This document shows positions 7,717 to 19,000 of a stretch of DNA of 64,000 nt, piece by piece. The position numbers and the translations under genes were made by a program. The notes under the pieces were generated by a model. It did no database searches. It was not told where the DNA came from and worked only from the letters and a program-made list of their open reading frames with translations. Source of the stretch: Negativicutes bacterium (GTDB lineage: Bacteria; Bacillota; Negativicutes; Anaeromusales; Anaeromusaceae). The stretch covers positions 1-64,000 of the forward strand of contig SAAJ01000004.1 in assembly GCA_009929485.1 (NCBI GenBank), in the 5' to 3' direction. The stretch's first letter is position 1; each line of letters opens with the position of its first letter.

Positions 7717-10176
7717 GTGAATATGAAATCTGACCTTGAACAACAAAGCTCCAAAGAAATATTCCGCAAGAATTTTGTAACCCGTGTGCAGTCTTTATAC
7801 GGGAAAAGTATTGACGAGGCCTTGCCAAGCGAAAAATATATGGCCTTGGGCATGGTGGTCCGGGATTACATTAGCTCGAACTGGATCCAGACAAATCAGC
7901 AATATTCGGATCGCGGCGAGAAGCAAGTTTACTATTTTTCTATTGAATTTCTTCTGGGACGTCTTATGGAGCTTAACCTTATCAATCTGGGCATTCGTGA
8001 TGTGTGTGAAGCGGCCTTGAAGGAAGCGGGGACCGACCTTCAAGAATTGTTAGAAGTGGAACGGGACGCTGGCTTGGGAAATGGCGGCCTGGGGCGCTTG
8101 GCGGCCTGCTTTTTAGATTCGCTGGCGGCCATGGGTTTGCCGGGGCATGGCAATGGCATTCGCTACCGCTATGGTTTGTTTGAACAAAAAATTGTCGACA
8201 ACTATCAGGTAGAGTTGCCGGATCATTGGCTTAAGGATCGTTATGTATGGGAGTACCGCAAAGCGGACAAGGCGGTGACGGTGTGCTTTGGCGGCCGCAT
8301 TGAAATGATCGAGCAAGACGGGCATATGCGGGTAGTGCATCAGGATGCTCAGGCTGTCCTGGCGGTTCCTTATGACGTGCCTGTTATCGGTTATGACAAT
8401 AATACGGTTAACACCCTGCGTTTGTGGAACGCGGAGCCGCTGCAAAGCGAATTTGATTTGACCAGCTTCAACCGCGGCGACTATCTGCAGGCGGTGCAAT
8501 ATCAACAGCAGGTAGAGGCGATCTCCAAGATTTTGTATCCAGAGGATACCTTTTACGAGGGACGTCTTTTACGCTTAAAACAGCAGTACTTCTTTGTCTG
8601 TGCTGGTTTGCAGAGCATTCTGCGGCGGTTTAAGCGCAAGTATTTGGATTTGCATCTTTTGCCGGACAAGGTGGCGGTGCATATCAATGATACGCATCCG
8701 GCCGTAGCCATTCCGGAACTGATGCGTCTTTTAATGGATGAAGAAGGCATGGGTTGGAATGAAGCCTGGGATATAACCATTCGTACGGTGTCTTATACTA
8801 ACCATACGATTTTGCCGGAAGCCTTAGAAAGCTGGCCGGTGGATATGTTTGCAACGTTGCTGCCCAGGGTGTATCAGATTGTGGAGGAAATCAACCGCCG
8901 CTACTGTGCGCGCCTTTTAGACCGTTTTCCGAACGATGATGAAAAAATTAGGCGCATGGCGATTATTGCCGACGGCATGGTGCATATGGCAAGATTGGCG
9001 GTGCTTGGAAGCTACAGCGTCAACGGCGTGGCGGCCATTCATACAGATATATTAAAGCAACATCTTTTTCATGACTTTTGGAAGGAAACACCTCATAAAT
9101 TCAATAATAAAACTAATGGGATTACGCATCGCCGCTGGCTGCTTAAAGCCAATCCGCGTCTTTCTAACTTGCTTACGGAAACCATCGGCGATTCGTGGAT
9201 ATATCACCCTACGGATTTGGGGCGGCTGGCGCATAAGCGGCATGACGCAGGGCTGCTGGCGGAACTAGACCGGGTGAAAAAGGCCAATAAGCTGGATTTT
9301 GCTGACTTTGTGAAACGCCAGTACGGCATATCCATTGATCCGGAGTCTATTTACGATGTGCACATTAAACGAATTCACGCCTATAAACGGCAGACACTGA
9401 ATATTCTTCACGTAATCCATCTTTATAACCAATTGCAGGAGAATCCGGATTTGGACATGGTGCCGCGGACCTTTTTCTTTGGCGGCAAGGCGGCGCCCAG
9501 CTACAATACGGCAAAACAAGTAATTAAGCTGATTAATGAAGTGGCGGACAAGGTCAACAACGATCAGCGCATCGATGGCAAGCTGAAGATCGTATTTCTG
9601 GAAAATTATTCGGTTTCTTTGGGAGAAAAGGTGTTTCCGGCCGCCGATGTGAGCGAGCAAATTTCTACAGCTAGTAAGGAAGCGTCCGGTACCGGGAATA
9701 TGAAGTTCATGATGAACGGGGCAGTCACCATCGGTACGTTGGACGGAGCCAATGTAGAAATCGCCGAGGAAGTGGGCGACGAAAATATTTTCATCTTTGG
9801 CTTGAAGGCGGAGGAAGTCTTCCAATATTACGCCCAAGGAGGCTATAACGCCTGGGATATTTACAACAGCGACGCCCGGGTGCGTCTGGTTGTCGACCAG
9901 ATTATGCGGGGAGTTTATGACGGCGGGGATTCGTACAAGCTGTTGATGGATTTGCTTTTAGGGCATAATGACCAGTTCTTTGTGTTGCGTGATTTTGACG
10001 CCTATGCGGCAGCGCAGCAGCGTCTGGATACCGCTTATCGCGATCGCGAGGGGTGGCTGCGTCGCAGTTTGATGAACATTGCCATGTCCGGCGTGTTTTC
10101 CAGCGATCGCACCATTGATGAATACGCCAAAGCGATCTGGAAAATTCGTCCGGTGGAAATACTGCAAGGATCGTAG
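7717..10176 (+). CDS. glgP: glycogen/alpha-glucan phosphorylase
   Basis: 819 aa, GT35 family and of normal length. It releases glucose 1-phosphate from glycogen with inorganic phosphate and a PLP cofactor. Recognisable parts are the N-terminal YFSIEFLLGRLM, the glycine-rich GLGNGGLGRLAACFLDS, KTNGITHRRWL, and the PLP lysine in GTGNMKFMMNG (near residue 663) followed by TIGTLDGANVEI. A GTG at 7717 and an ATG at 7723 are both possible starts; AAGGGAG is spaced better for the GTG. First gene of the cluster glgP-glgB-glgC-glgD-glgA, so breakdown and synthesis enzymes share one transcript or locus. Confidence 0.97.
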   Translation: MNMKSDLEQQSSKEIFRKNFVTRVQSLYGKSIDEALPSEKYMALGMVVRDYISSNWIQTNQQYSDRGEKQVYYFSIEFLLGRLMELNLINLGIRDVCEAALKEAGTDLQELLEVERDAGLGNGGLGRLAACFLDSLAAMGLPGHGNGIRYRYGLFEQKIVDNYQVELPDHWLKDRYVWEYRKADKAVTVCFGGRIEMIEQDGHMRVVHQDAQAVLAVPYDVPVIGYDNNTVNTLRLWNAEPLQSEFDLTSFNRGDYLQAVQYQQQVEAISKILYPEDTFYEGRLLRLKQQYFFVCAGLQSILRRFKRKYLDLHLLPDKVAVHINDTHPAVAIPELMRLLMDEEGMGWNEAWDITIRTVSYTNHTILPEALESWPVDMFATLLPRVYQIVEEINRRYCARLLDRFPNDDEKIRRMAIIADGMVHMARLAVLGSYSVNGVAAIHTDILKQHLFHDFWKETPHKFNNKTNGITHRRWLLKANPRLSNLLTETIGDSWIYHPTDLGRLAHKRHDAGLLAELDRVKKANKLDFADFVKRQYGISIDPESIYDVHIKRIHAYKRQTLNILHVIHLYNQLQENPDLDMVPRTFFFGGKAAPSYNTAKQVIKLINEVADKVNNDQRIDGKLKIVFLENYSVSLGEKVFPAADVSEQISTASKEASGTGNMKFMMNGAVTIGTLDGANVEIAEEVGDENIFIFGLKAEEVFQYYAQGGYNAWDIYNSDARVRLVVDQIMRGVYDGGDSYKLLMDLLLGHNDQFFVLRDFDAYAAAQQRLDTAYRDREGWLRRSLMNIAMSGVFSSDRTIDEYAKAIWKIRPVEILQGS

Positions 10177-10205
10177 CAAGAGCAGAATGGGAAAGGAGGG
10201 CGTGT

Positions 10206-12143
10206 ATGACACCTTCGCCTTTATCCAAAGACAATCTCTATCTATTCAATGAAGGAACGCAGTATCGCGCCTATAAAATGTTGGGAGCGCATTGCCTCAA
10301 ACAAGACGGCGTGGACGGGGTGCGCTTTGCCTTATGGGCGCCGCATGCCAAATTGGTGCAGTTGGTAGGGGATTTCAACGCCTGGGAAGGCCAGCACCAT
10401 GCGATGAAGTTCCATCCTCGCTCAGGAGTATGGCAGCTTTTTGTGCCGCAAGCTCGCGCTGGCATGGCTTATAAGTATGTTATCCATGCCGCTAACGGCG
10501 AAGTGCTGGAAAAAAGCGACCCTTATGCCGTCCATGCGGAGACGCCGCCCAAGTCAGCTTCTGTGGTGTGGGAACTTGGCGGCTACGAATGGCAGGATGA
10601 ACCTTGGCAAAAGCAGAAAAAACAGCACAATATTTATGAATCGCCGGTGCTCATTTATGAGGTTCACTTGGGTTCTTGGCGCCGCGCGACGGAGGGGCGG
10701 CCGCTGACGTACCGGGAACTGGCGGAGCAGCTGGTGCCATATGCGGCGGAAATGGGCTATACTCATATCGAGCTGCTGCCGTTGGCGGAGCATCCCTTTG
10801 ACGGCTCTTGGGGGTATCAGATTACCGGCTTCTTTGCGGTGACCAGCCGTTATGGAACGCCGCAGGACTTTATGTATTTTGTGGATTGCTGCCACCAGCA
10901 AGGACTTGGGGTGATCATGGACTGGGTGCCGGGGCATTTTTGCCGCGACGGCCATGGCTTACGGTGTTTTGACGGTACGCCTCTTTATGAGCACCCGGAT
11001 CCGATGCAGGGTGAAAATGAAGGTTGGGGCACCTGCAATTTTGATTATGGACGACCAGAGGTCAAAAGCTTTTTGATTTCCAACGCCCTTTTTTGGCTGG
11101 ATGTCTATCATATCGACGGCCTGCGAGCGGACGCGGTAGCCAATATTTTGTACCTGGATTACGGGCGCAAGAAAGGGCAATGGCGGCCGAATCGCTACGG
11201 CGGCAACGGCAATCTCGAGGGCATGGCGCTTTTGCGGCAGACCAATGAAACGGTGTTTCGGGAGTATCCGCAGACCCTGATGATGGCCGAAGAATCGACC
11301 TCTTGGCCCATGGTTTCCTGGCCTACGGATTGCGGCGGTCTGGGGTTCAACTTTAAATGGAATATGGGCTGGATGAACGACATGCTCCGTTATATGGAGC
11401 TGGATCCGATTCATCGCAAATGGCACCATAATTTACTGACTTTTTCCTTGATGTACGCTTTTACGGAGAATTTCGTACTGCCTTTGTCTCATGACGAGGT
11501 GGTGCACGGGAAAAAGTCGCTCTTAAATAAAATGCCTGGCGATTATTGGCAAAAATTCGCTAATCTTCGTGCCTTCTATGCGTATTGGCTGGCGCATCCC
11601 GGGAAGAAGCTGCTTTTTATGGGCTGCGAGTTTGGCCAGTTTATCGAGTGGAAGCATGACGACAGTCTAGACTGGCATTTGCTCGATTATCCTCAGCATC
11701 AGGCGGTGCATCACTGCGTGCGGGAATTGAACCGCTTTTATCGTCAACACGCTGCTTTTTGGGAAAATGACGATGATTGGGACGGCTTTTCTTGGCTGGA
11801 CTGCCAGGATTACGAACACAGCGTAATTTCGTTTTTGAGGCGGGATCGTCAAGGGGGAACGGTTCTCGTGGTTTGTAATTTTACTCCGGTGGTGCACGAA
11901 GGCTATCGCATCGGCGTTCCCGCGCCGGGAGAATACCACGAAGTATTCAATACCGATGCCGGATGTTTCGGAGGCTCCGGCCAAGGCAACGGCGTATTGC
12001 GCTCGGAACCGATACCCTGGCATAGTCAGGAGTGTTCATTGGCATTGCGCCTACCGCCTTTGGCAACAGTATATTTACGGCTCCATACAGTTAAAGAAGA
12101 GCAAGAAACGACCAAGGATACGAGGGGGAATGGCTATGTCTAG
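10206..12143 (+). CDS. glgB: 1,4-alpha-glucan branching enzyme
   Basis: 645 aa. It cuts an alpha-1,4 chain and rejoins it through alpha-1,6 bonds during glycogen synthesis. A CBM48 domain (residues about 30-120; [20 protein letters not shown]) precedes a GH13 barrel with [29 protein letters not shown], the nucleophile Asp in [12 protein letters not shown] (near residue 308), the acid/base Glu in MMAEEST (near 361) and [10 protein letters not shown]. The length matches the shorter form that lacks an extra N-terminal module. AAAGGAGG precedes the ATG. The last eight bases overlap the glgC start, a sign of translational coupling. Confidence 0.97.
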   Translation: MTPSPLSKDNLYLFNEGTQYRAYKMLGAHCLKQDGVDGVRFALWAPHAKLVQLVGDFNAWEGQHHAMKFHPRSGVWQLFVPQARAGMAYKYVIHAANGEVLEKSDPYAVHAETPPKSASVVWELGGYEWQDEPWQKQKKQHNIYESPVLIYEVHLGSWRRATEGRPLTYRELAEQLVPYAAEMGYTHIELLPLAEHPFDGSWGYQITGFFAVTSRYGTPQDFMYFVDCCHQQGLGVIMDWVPGHFCRDGHGLRCFDGTPLYEHPDPMQGENEGWGTCNFDYGRPEVKSFLISNALFWLDVYHIDGLRADAVANILYLDYGRKKGQWRPNRYGGNGNLEGMALLRQTNETVFREYPQTLMMAEESTSWPMVSWPTDCGGLGFNFKWNMGWMNDMLRYMELDPIHRKWHHNLLTFSLMYAFTENFVLPLSHDEVVHGKKSLLNKMPGDYWQKFANLRAFYAYWLAHPGKKLLFMGCEFGQFIEWKHDDSLDWHLLDYPQHQAVHHCVRELNRFYRQHAAFWENDDDWDGFSWLDCQDYEHSVISFLRRDRQGGTVLVVCNFTPVVHEGYRIGVPAPGEYHEVFNTDAGCFGGSGQGNGVLRSEPIPWHSQECSLALRLPPLATVYLRLHTVKEEQETTKDTRGNGYV

Positions 12144-13356
12144 AAGAGAGTGTGTCGCCATGCTCCTGGCAGGGGGCCAGGGCACGCGTCTGGGGAATTT
12201 GACGAAGCAGATTGCCAAACCAGCAGTACCCTTTGGAGGGAAATATCGGATCATCGATTTCACTCTTAGTAACTGCCATAATTCCGGTATTGATACGGTG
12301 GGCGTGTTGACGCAGTACAAGCCGTTGGCGCTCAATGCTTATATCGGTATTGGCAGCGAGTGGGACTTGGACCGGCGCGATGGAGGCGTCTTCGTTTTGC
12401 CGCCTTATATGAGCGAAGAAGGCGGCCAGTGGTACAAAGGAACCGCAGACGCCATTTATCAGAATTTAAACTTTTTGGAGCAGATGAATCCAGAGTATGT
12501 GCTGATCCTATCGGGCGACCATATTTATAAGATGAACTATGCGAAAATGCTGGCCTTTCATAAAGAGGAGCAGGCGGACGTAACCATTGCGGTAATTCCG
12601 GTTCCTTGGGAAGATGCTAGTCGCTTTGGTATTATGTCGACCGATGAAAACGCTCGCATTGTTGAATTTGCAGAAAAGCCCAAGGAACCGAAAAGCAATT
12701 TGGCTTCCATGGGTATCTATATTTTCTCGTGGGCGGTCTTGCGGCGTTATTTGCAAGAAGATGCAGAACTGGCTGACTCGTGCCATGATTTCGGCAAAAA
12801 CGTCATTCCGGCTATGCTTAAAGGGCGCAAGCGGTTGATGGCGTATGCCTTTGAAGGGTATTGGAAAGACGTTGGTACGGTGGAAAGCTATTGGCAGGCG
12901 AATATGGATTTGCTGGAGGAAAAGCCATCGTTGGATTTGTTTGATAACGCTTGGCGCATTTACTCGGTCAATCCGGCGCGACCGCCGCACTATCTGGGAC
13001 CGAACGCCAAGGTGAATCGTTCTTTCATTAACGAAGGCTGCCAGATTTTTGGCGAAGTGGAGCATTCGGTGGTTTTCCCCAATGTAGTAATCGAGAAGGG
13101 CGCCGTAGTACGAGATTCTATTCTCATGCCTGGCGTGTATATTGGCGCTGGGTGTCGCGTGGAAAAAGCGGTAGTCGGTCGTCAGGTTCGCTTGGGGGAC
13201 AAGTGCCGCATTGGCACCCCTGTGAATGCGAAAGGGCGGCGGGATATCGTCGTTATTGCGGAGAAGATCAAGCTGCCGGCGGAAACCGTAGTCGATAAGA
13301 CGCTGTCTTGCTATACGGAACTGGCTTGCGCGTTGGCCGGAAGGGAGGGGAAATAA
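12136..13356 (+). CDS. glgC: glucose-1-phosphate adenylyltransferase, catalytic subunit
   Basis: 406 aa from the ATG at 12136. An in-frame ATG two codons earlier (12130) is too close to the GAGGGGG ribosome binding site, and the long upstream extension of the frame inside glgB is not a real N-terminus. Makes ADP-glucose from ATP and glucose 1-phosphate, the committed step of glycogen synthesis. The nucleotide-binding loop [20 protein letters not shown] is intact, with [14 protein letters not shown], then [20 protein letters not shown] and a C-terminal left-handed beta-helix. The stop codon overlaps the glgD start by one base. Confidence 0.97.
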   Translation: MSRRECVAMLLAGGQGTRLGNLTKQIAKPAVPFGGKYRIIDFTLSNCHNSGIDTVGVLTQYKPLALNAYIGIGSEWDLDRRDGGVFVLPPYMSEEGGQWYKGTADAIYQNLNFLEQMNPEYVLILSGDHIYKMNYAKMLAFHKEEQADVTIAVIPVPWEDASRFGIMSTDENARIVEFAEKPKEPKSNLASMGIYIFSWAVLRRYLQEDAELADSCHDFGKNVIPAMLKGRKRLMAYAFEGYWKDVGTVESYWQANMDLLEEKPSLDLFDNAWRIYSVNPARPPHYLGPNAKVNRSFINEGCQIFGEVEHSVVFPNVVIEKGAVVRDSILMPGVYIGAGCRVEKAVVGRQVRLGDKCRIGTPVNAKGRRDIVVIAEKIKLPAETVVDKTLSCYTELACALAGREGK

Positions 13357-14474
13357 TGGACTTGATGGCAATCATCAATCTGAATGAGATGGATGACTTG
13401 GTCAGTGAGCTGACCCACAACCGGCCGTTAGGAGCCATTCCCTTCGCCGGGCGGTATCGGTTGATTGACTTTGCTCTTTCCAATATAGTGAATTCCGGCG
13501 TCGGCAATGTAGGGGTGCTGTTGGGACATAAATACCGCTCCGTAGTGGATCATCTTCGTTCCGGCAAGGAGTGGGATTTAGCCCGTAAACGGGAGGGACT
13601 GGCGCTTTTGCCGCCAGCCTATGCCACGTATCCCCGTTATATGGCGTATCGGGGGGATGTGGAAAATTTCCACGCCAACCTGGAATATTTGCGCTTCAGC
13701 CGGCAGAAATATGTAGTTATCGCCGGGTCGGAGGCGGTTTGCAATATTGATTTCCGTCCTGTGTTGGAATATCACCAAAGCTGTCATGCGGATGTAACTG
13801 TGGTGTATAGTAAGCGCAACTGCAAGGATCATGATTGCAACGGGGCGCTAATGCTGGAGATGGATCATTGCGGTCGCATCTGGGACATGCATGTATCCGG
13901 CGGTGCGGCTTCGGAAGATCGTATGGCTTTAGGCATGTTTTTGCTGGAGCGGGAGCTGTTGATCGAATTGATTGAGGCGACTTCGTCGCGAGGCGGCTAT
14001 GATTTTGTTAAACACTGCCTGATCAGCAATCTCAACGAGCTGGATATGTTCGGCTGGATGTATGACGGCTATGTGGCGCGGGTCAATTCGGTGTCCACCT
14101 ATTTTCAACATTCCATGGAACTGTTGAAGCCGCCCGTTTGGCAGGATTTGTTTGGACGCTGCGGCAATATTTACACCAAGGTCAAAGACGAGCCGCCGGC
14201 TCAGTATACAGAAGCCGCCCAGGTTACCAACTCTATGGTTGCTAACGGCTGCTATATTGACGGCGTTGTGGAGAACTCCATTCTTTTCCGTGGCGTTTCC
14301 GTAGCCAAAGGCGCGGTTGTGCGCAATAGCATTGTTATGCAAAAAGGCGTGATTGGCGAGAATTCTCGTCTTGATTATGTAGTGTGTGACAAAAATGTAA
14401 ATGTTTCTGCAGGGAAAACGCTCAAGGGAGAAGAAAATCATCCTGTTGTCATTCGCAAGGGAAGGAAGGTGTAA
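13356..14474 (+). CDS. glgD: GlgD, regulatory homologue of ADP-glucose pyrophosphorylase
   Basis: 372 aa. The true start is the ATG at 13356, preceded by AAGGGAGGGG and overlapping the glgC stop (TAATG). It is paralogous to GlgC but has lost the GGxGxRL nucleotide loop: the N-terminus reads [20 protein letters not shown] before GAIPFAGRYRLIDFALSN. In Firmicutes GlgD is nearly inactive alone and forms a heterotetramer with GlgC that raises its activity. The C-terminal beta-helix repeats (NSILFRGVSVAKGAVVRNSI) are intact. Confidence 0.95.
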   Translation: MDLMAIINLNEMDDLVSELTHNRPLGAIPFAGRYRLIDFALSNIVNSGVGNVGVLLGHKYRSVVDHLRSGKEWDLARKREGLALLPPAYATYPRYMAYRGDVENFHANLEYLRFSRQKYVVIAGSEAVCNIDFRPVLEYHQSCHADVTVVYSKRNCKDHDCNGALMLEMDHCGRIWDMHVSGGAASEDRMALGMFLLERELLIELIEATSSRGGYDFVKHCLISNLNELDMFGWMYDGYVARVNSVSTYFQHSMELLKPPVWQDLFGRCGNIYTKVKDEPPAQYTEAAQVTNSMVANGCYIDGVVENSILFRGVSVAKGAVVRNSIVMQKGVIGENSRLDYVVCDKNVNVSAGKTLKGEENHPVVIRKGRKV

Positions 14475-14477
14475 ACG

Positions 14478-15911
14478 ATGATGAAAGTGCTTTGCGTTGC
14501 CTCTGAGGCGGTTCCGTTTATCAAAACAGGGGGCTTGGCGGATGTTATTGGTTCGCTGCCCCAGGAACTGCACAAACATAAGGTGGATGTGCGGGTGGTG
14601 CTGCCTTTATATGAGGATATTCCGCAAGAGTTTGTTTCGCAGATGGAATTGGTGGCGGAGCTGAGCGTGCCGGTGTCCTGGCGACAGCAGTATTGCGGCG
14701 TGAAGAAACTAGTATATCAAGGCGTTACCTTCTATTTTTTAGATAACGAGTATTATTTCAAACGCCCGGGGCTTTATGGGTATTTTGACGATGCAGAGCG
14801 CTTTGCTTGGTTTGCGCGGGCGGTGCTGGAAATGCTGCCTGTTTTAGATTTTCAGCCGGATGTGCTGCATTGTCACGACTGGCATGCAGCATTGGCGGTG
14901 GTGTACCTGCGCAGTCTGTATCGGGATGAGGCTTTTTATCAAGGCATGAAGACGCTCTTCACCATTCATAACCTGCGTTATCAAGGCGTTTTCGGCCGCG
15001 AAATTCTTGGCGATATCTTGGGCTTGGGCGAGGATGTCTATGACGAAGCTTTGGAATTCAATCAAGCCGTCAATTTGATGAAAGGCGCTCTTGTTTATGC
15101 GGACCGCATTTCCACGGTCAGCTGCAGCTATGCCGAGGAAATTCAGCAGGCTTATTACGGCGAAGGGCTGGACGGATTGCTGCGGCAGCGCCAGGAAAAT
15201 TTGGAAGGGATTGTGAATGGTATTGACTATGCCAGCTACGATCCGCAGAAAGACGCCCATGTGTTTGTAAATTACGATGCAGACCATCTGCTGGCAAGAC
15301 GCGAGAACAAAGCGCGTTTGCAGGATCGGCTGGGGCTGCCTGTACGGCGGGATGTGCCTCTTGTCGCGATTGTATCTCGGCTGGTAGCTCCTAAAGGGTT
15401 GGATCTAATTGGACATATTCTAGGAGAATTGGTTGCTGGCGAAGACTTGCAAGTGGTGGTGTTGGGAACCGGCGATGCGCAGTACGAAAAAATGTTCCAG
15501 CAAATGGCCTGGGATCACCCGAATAAAGTGTCTGTGAACATTTTCTTTGACGAGACTTTGGCTAGGCAGATTTATGCTGCGGCGGACCTGTTTTTAATGC
15601 CGTCTCAGTTTGAGCCTTGCGGTATTGGGCAGATGATCGCCTTGCGCTACGGCGCCATTCCGATCGCCCGCGAAACAGGGGGACTGAAGGATACCGTGTT
15701 TTCCTTTAATAAGTACACCGGGAGAGGGAACGGTTTTACCTTTGCCAATTACAATGCCCATGACATGCTGTATACGATCAAGCGGGCGTTGAACTATTTT
15801 TACGACAAGCCTGTTTGGGAAAAAATTGTGCGTAATGCTATGAACTGCGATTATAGTTGGGGCGCATCGGCTAAAAAATACGTGGAAGTGTATCGCAACT
15901 TGCTGCGGTAG
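14478..15911 (+). CDS. glgA: glycogen synthase (ADP-glucose)
   Basis: 477 aa, GT5 family and of normal length. Extends alpha-1,4 glucan with ADP-glucose. The ADP-glucose-binding KTGGLADV (residues 15-22), HDWHAAL, FTIHNLRYQG, and the C-terminal FEPCGIGQMIALRYG and ETGGLKDTV are all present. The gene begins three bases after glgD, with GGGAAGGAAGG as the ribosome binding site; ATG 14478 or the adjacent ATG 14481 could be used. It is the last of the tightly packed glg genes: a hairpin element and 150 bases separate it from the debranching fusion. Confidence 0.97.
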   Translation: MMKVLCVASEAVPFIKTGGLADVIGSLPQELHKHKVDVRVVLPLYEDIPQEFVSQMELVAELSVPVSWRQQYCGVKKLVYQGVTFYFLDNEYYFKRPGLYGYFDDAERFAWFARAVLEMLPVLDFQPDVLHCHDWHAALAVVYLRSLYRDEAFYQGMKTLFTIHNLRYQGVFGREILGDILGLGEDVYDEALEFNQAVNLMKGALVYADRISTVSCSYAEEIQQAYYGEGLDGLLRQRQENLEGIVNGIDYASYDPQKDAHVFVNYDADHLLARRENKARLQDRLGLPVRRDVPLVAIVSRLVAPKGLDLIGHILGELVAGEDLQVVVLGTGDAQYEKMFQQMAWDHPNKVSVNIFFDETLARQIYAAADLFLMPSQFEPCGIGQMIALRYGAIPIARETGGLKDTVFSFNKYTGRGNGFTFANYNAHDMLYTIKRALNYFYDKPVWEKIVRNAMNCDYSWGASAKKYVEVYRNLLR

Positions 15912-15942
15912 AGCTACTGTAAAGAAGTATAGGCAATTTAGC

Positions 15943-16028
15943 AGGGAACCACTGATTTCGGAAACACTCCGTCCGGCGCAGCATGCTGTGGCCGCCTTGG
16001 CGCGAGAGTTGCTAGAATCAGTGGTTCC
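15943..16028. repeat. long inverted-repeat element (family A, short form), possible terminator
   Basis: Arms GGAACCACTGATT and AATCAGTGGTTCC enclose about 57 bases. The left end (GGGAACCACTGATTT, then CACTCCGTCCGGCG) resembles the ends of the repeat elements near 52635-53095 (GGGAGCCTGTGATTTAATG, then GCTCCGCCGAGGCG), which suggests a common family. TTAAAAA follows, so it may also terminate glgA transcription. Confidence 0.5.
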
Positions 16029-16061
16029 TTAAAAATAAGCGGGAGAAACGAGGCTGAGATC

Positions 16062-19000
16062 ATGGCTGGTAATGAACAAACTGCAGCCGCTTGGATGTAT
16101 CATCATAGCTGGCGAAGCGAATTTCGCCAGCCTTTTGGCGCTGTTTGCTGCGGCGCCAAAGTACGTCTGGCTTTTCAGACGCCGCCGGCGGAAACGCTGC
16201 GCAAAGTCACCCTGCGGTTGTGGCTACAAGGGCAGGGGGAACGGTTGGTACCGCTGGAGGATGTCGGCGCAGGCTGCTGGCAGGTGCAATTCGAAACGCC
16301 GGCGGAACCGGGCTGGCTTTGGTATCATTTTATTGCCGAGGAAATGAATGGAACAGTTTGGTATTATGGCGCTAGTGAAGATGGACTGGGCGGGCTTGGT
16401 TATCGTCGTTCGCAGGCAGGGCCTCGTTCTTGGCAGATTACGGTGCATCAGCAGCAAGTGGCCCCGTCTTGGTTGACTGACGGCGTCATCTATCAAATTT
16501 TCCCGGATCGTTTCTGCAACGGCCATGAACAAGGCGAGATCTGCGGCGCGCAGCCGGGAAGCCTTTTGCACGCTCATTGGGAGGATGTGCCGTTTTATGT
16601 GCGGGATGTGGATACAGGCCATATGGTAGCGTATGATTTCTTTGGGGGCAATTTGGAAGGTATTTGCAGCAAATTGTCCTATTTGGCGGATTTGGGAGTG
16701 ACCATTCTCTACCTGAATCCGGTCTTTTTATCGGCAAGCAATCACCGTTATGACGTGGCGGACTATCATCAAATTGATCCGATGTTAGGAGAAACGAAGG
16801 ATTTGGTACGGCTGTGCAAGCAGGCGAAAGCCTTAGGCATGCATGTGATTCTGGACGGCGTATTCAGCCACACCGGCAGTGATAGCGTATATTTTAACAA
16901 GGAAGGGCGTTTTCCCGGCGTCGGCGCTTATCAGTCCAAGGAATCTCCGTACTATCCCTGGTATCGCTTCAAAGACTATCCGGAAGAGTATGAAGCTTGG
17001 TGGGGCATCGGTACAATGCCTAATGTGGACGAGGTTAACGAAAGCTATCTGGATTTTATTATCCGCGGTGACGACAGTGTTCTGCGGCGTTGGCTGCGCT
17101 GCGGCGTCAAAGGATGGCGTCTGGATGTGGTGGATGAATTGCCGGACGCTTTTTTGGAAGAGTTTTATCGGGTGTTGAAGGAAGAGGACCCGGAGGCGGT
17201 TCTGATTGGCGAAGTGTGGGAGGATGCCTCACGCAAGGAGAGCTATGGGCAAATGCGCCGATATTTGCTGGGGGACGAACTGGATTCCACCATGAACTAT
17301 CCCTTTCGTAAAGTCTTGCTGGAGTTCTTCTTGGGGCGGGCGACGGCAGAGCGCACATTGAATGTGTTGCGTTCCTTGCAGGAAAACTATCCGACGCCCC
17401 ATTTTTATGGCGCTATGAACTTAGTCGGCAGTCACGATGTGCCGCGTATTTTGACGGAATTGGGCGAAGCCCCGCCTGGAGAGTCGCTGAGTGAAAAAGA
17501 GCGAGCTTTTTATCGCTTGCCCGAAGAACAGCGCCTTTTGGCATTGCAGCGCTATCGCATTTTAGTCTTGTGGCAGATGACTTTTCCAGGCGTGCCCAGC
17601 GTCTATTACGGCGATGAGGCGGGCGTGGAAGGGTATCGCGATCCTTTCAACCGGGGGACTTTTCCCTGGGGCCGTGAGGATGAGGAATTACTGGCTTGGC
17701 ATCGCGCCTTGATTCATCTGCGTCAGAGCCATGCTGCGCTGCGTCGCGGTTTTTGGCTGCCTTTAGAATGCGGCCAAGAGGATGTACTGGCCTTTTTGCG
17801 CACGATCGAGAACGGACAAGATGCCTTAGGCGGCCAAGGGGAAGAGGAAGTCCTGCTGGTAGCTGTCAACCGCCACGAGACGGAGGAACGCTGGCTGACG
17901 GTGACCGATGAAGTTCGCTTCAAGGGGCGCTTTGTGTCGTTAGTGGATGAAACACAGCAGCCGGTAGCTGCCCGGGACGGCGTGGTGACCTTGCGCCTGC
18001 CGCCCTTGTCCGGCGTGGTGCTGCAACGCGAAGAGGCTTCGGTGCTGCCGCGCAGCGCGGGACTGCTGCTGCATCCTACCTCTTTGCCTGGACCGTACGG
18101 CGGCGGTGATTTCGGACCGGAAGCGAGAAAGTTTGTTGATTTTTTGGCGCGCGCCGGCCAGTCTTGGTGGCAACTGCTGCCCCTCAATCAGCCGGGACCG
18201 GCCAGTTGCGGTTCGCCCTATCAAGCGTTGTCCGCTTTTGCAGGCAACGTGGCTTTGCTGTCTCCCGATGATTTAGTGGCTGACGGCTGGTTGCCGCAGG
18301 CGGATTTGGAGCCGCTTCCGAAAGGGGGGGCTGGTGTTTATGATTGGGAAGTCGTTACAGCCTACAAAGAGCAATTGGTTAGGCGGGCCTTCGAACGGTT
18401 GCAGCCGGAATGGGCGGCTGCGCCGGACTATGAGACGTTTTGCCAGTGCCAGGGAGACTGGCTGAAGGATTACGCTTTATTTCGGGCGGCTAAGAACCGC
18501 TACAAGGGACTTCCTTGGACGCAATGGCCGCAAGGGCTGCGCGAGAGACGGCCGGTAGCGCTGGATGAATTGCGGCGCCAAGAAGGGGCGGCCATTGACC
18601 TGTATCAGTTCGAACAGTATCTCTTTTTTAAGCAGGCCCGGCGTTTGCGGGAATACGCTAACAAACAAGGCGTAAAGCTTTTGGGCGACTTGCCGTTGTA
18701 TGTAGCTCATGACAGCAGCGATGTGTGGAGTCGGCAGCAATATTTTCTGCTGGATGGAGAGGGGGAGCCTGTCGGCGTAGCCGGTGTACCGCCGGATTAT
18801 TTCAGCAAGGACGGGCAGCTTTGGGGCAACCCTCTTTATGATTGGAAGGCCATGGAACAGCAAAACTATCGCTGGTGGCGCCGGCGCTTGGAAGTGGTGC
18901 TGGAATTGACAGACTGGGTTCGTCTGGATCATTTTCGGGGAATCGAAGCCTACTGGGATGTACCGGCGACAGCTGAAACGGCGGTGTCCGGGCGTTGGCA

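Noticed and set aside
11956-12135. N-terminal extension of glgC into glgB
   Set aside because: It overlaps the glgB C-terminus in another frame, while GlgC homology begins at MSRRE with a good ribosome binding site.
12508-13371. 287-codon minus-strand frame inside glgC
   Set aside because: Shadow of glgC with no ribosome binding site and no family resemblance.
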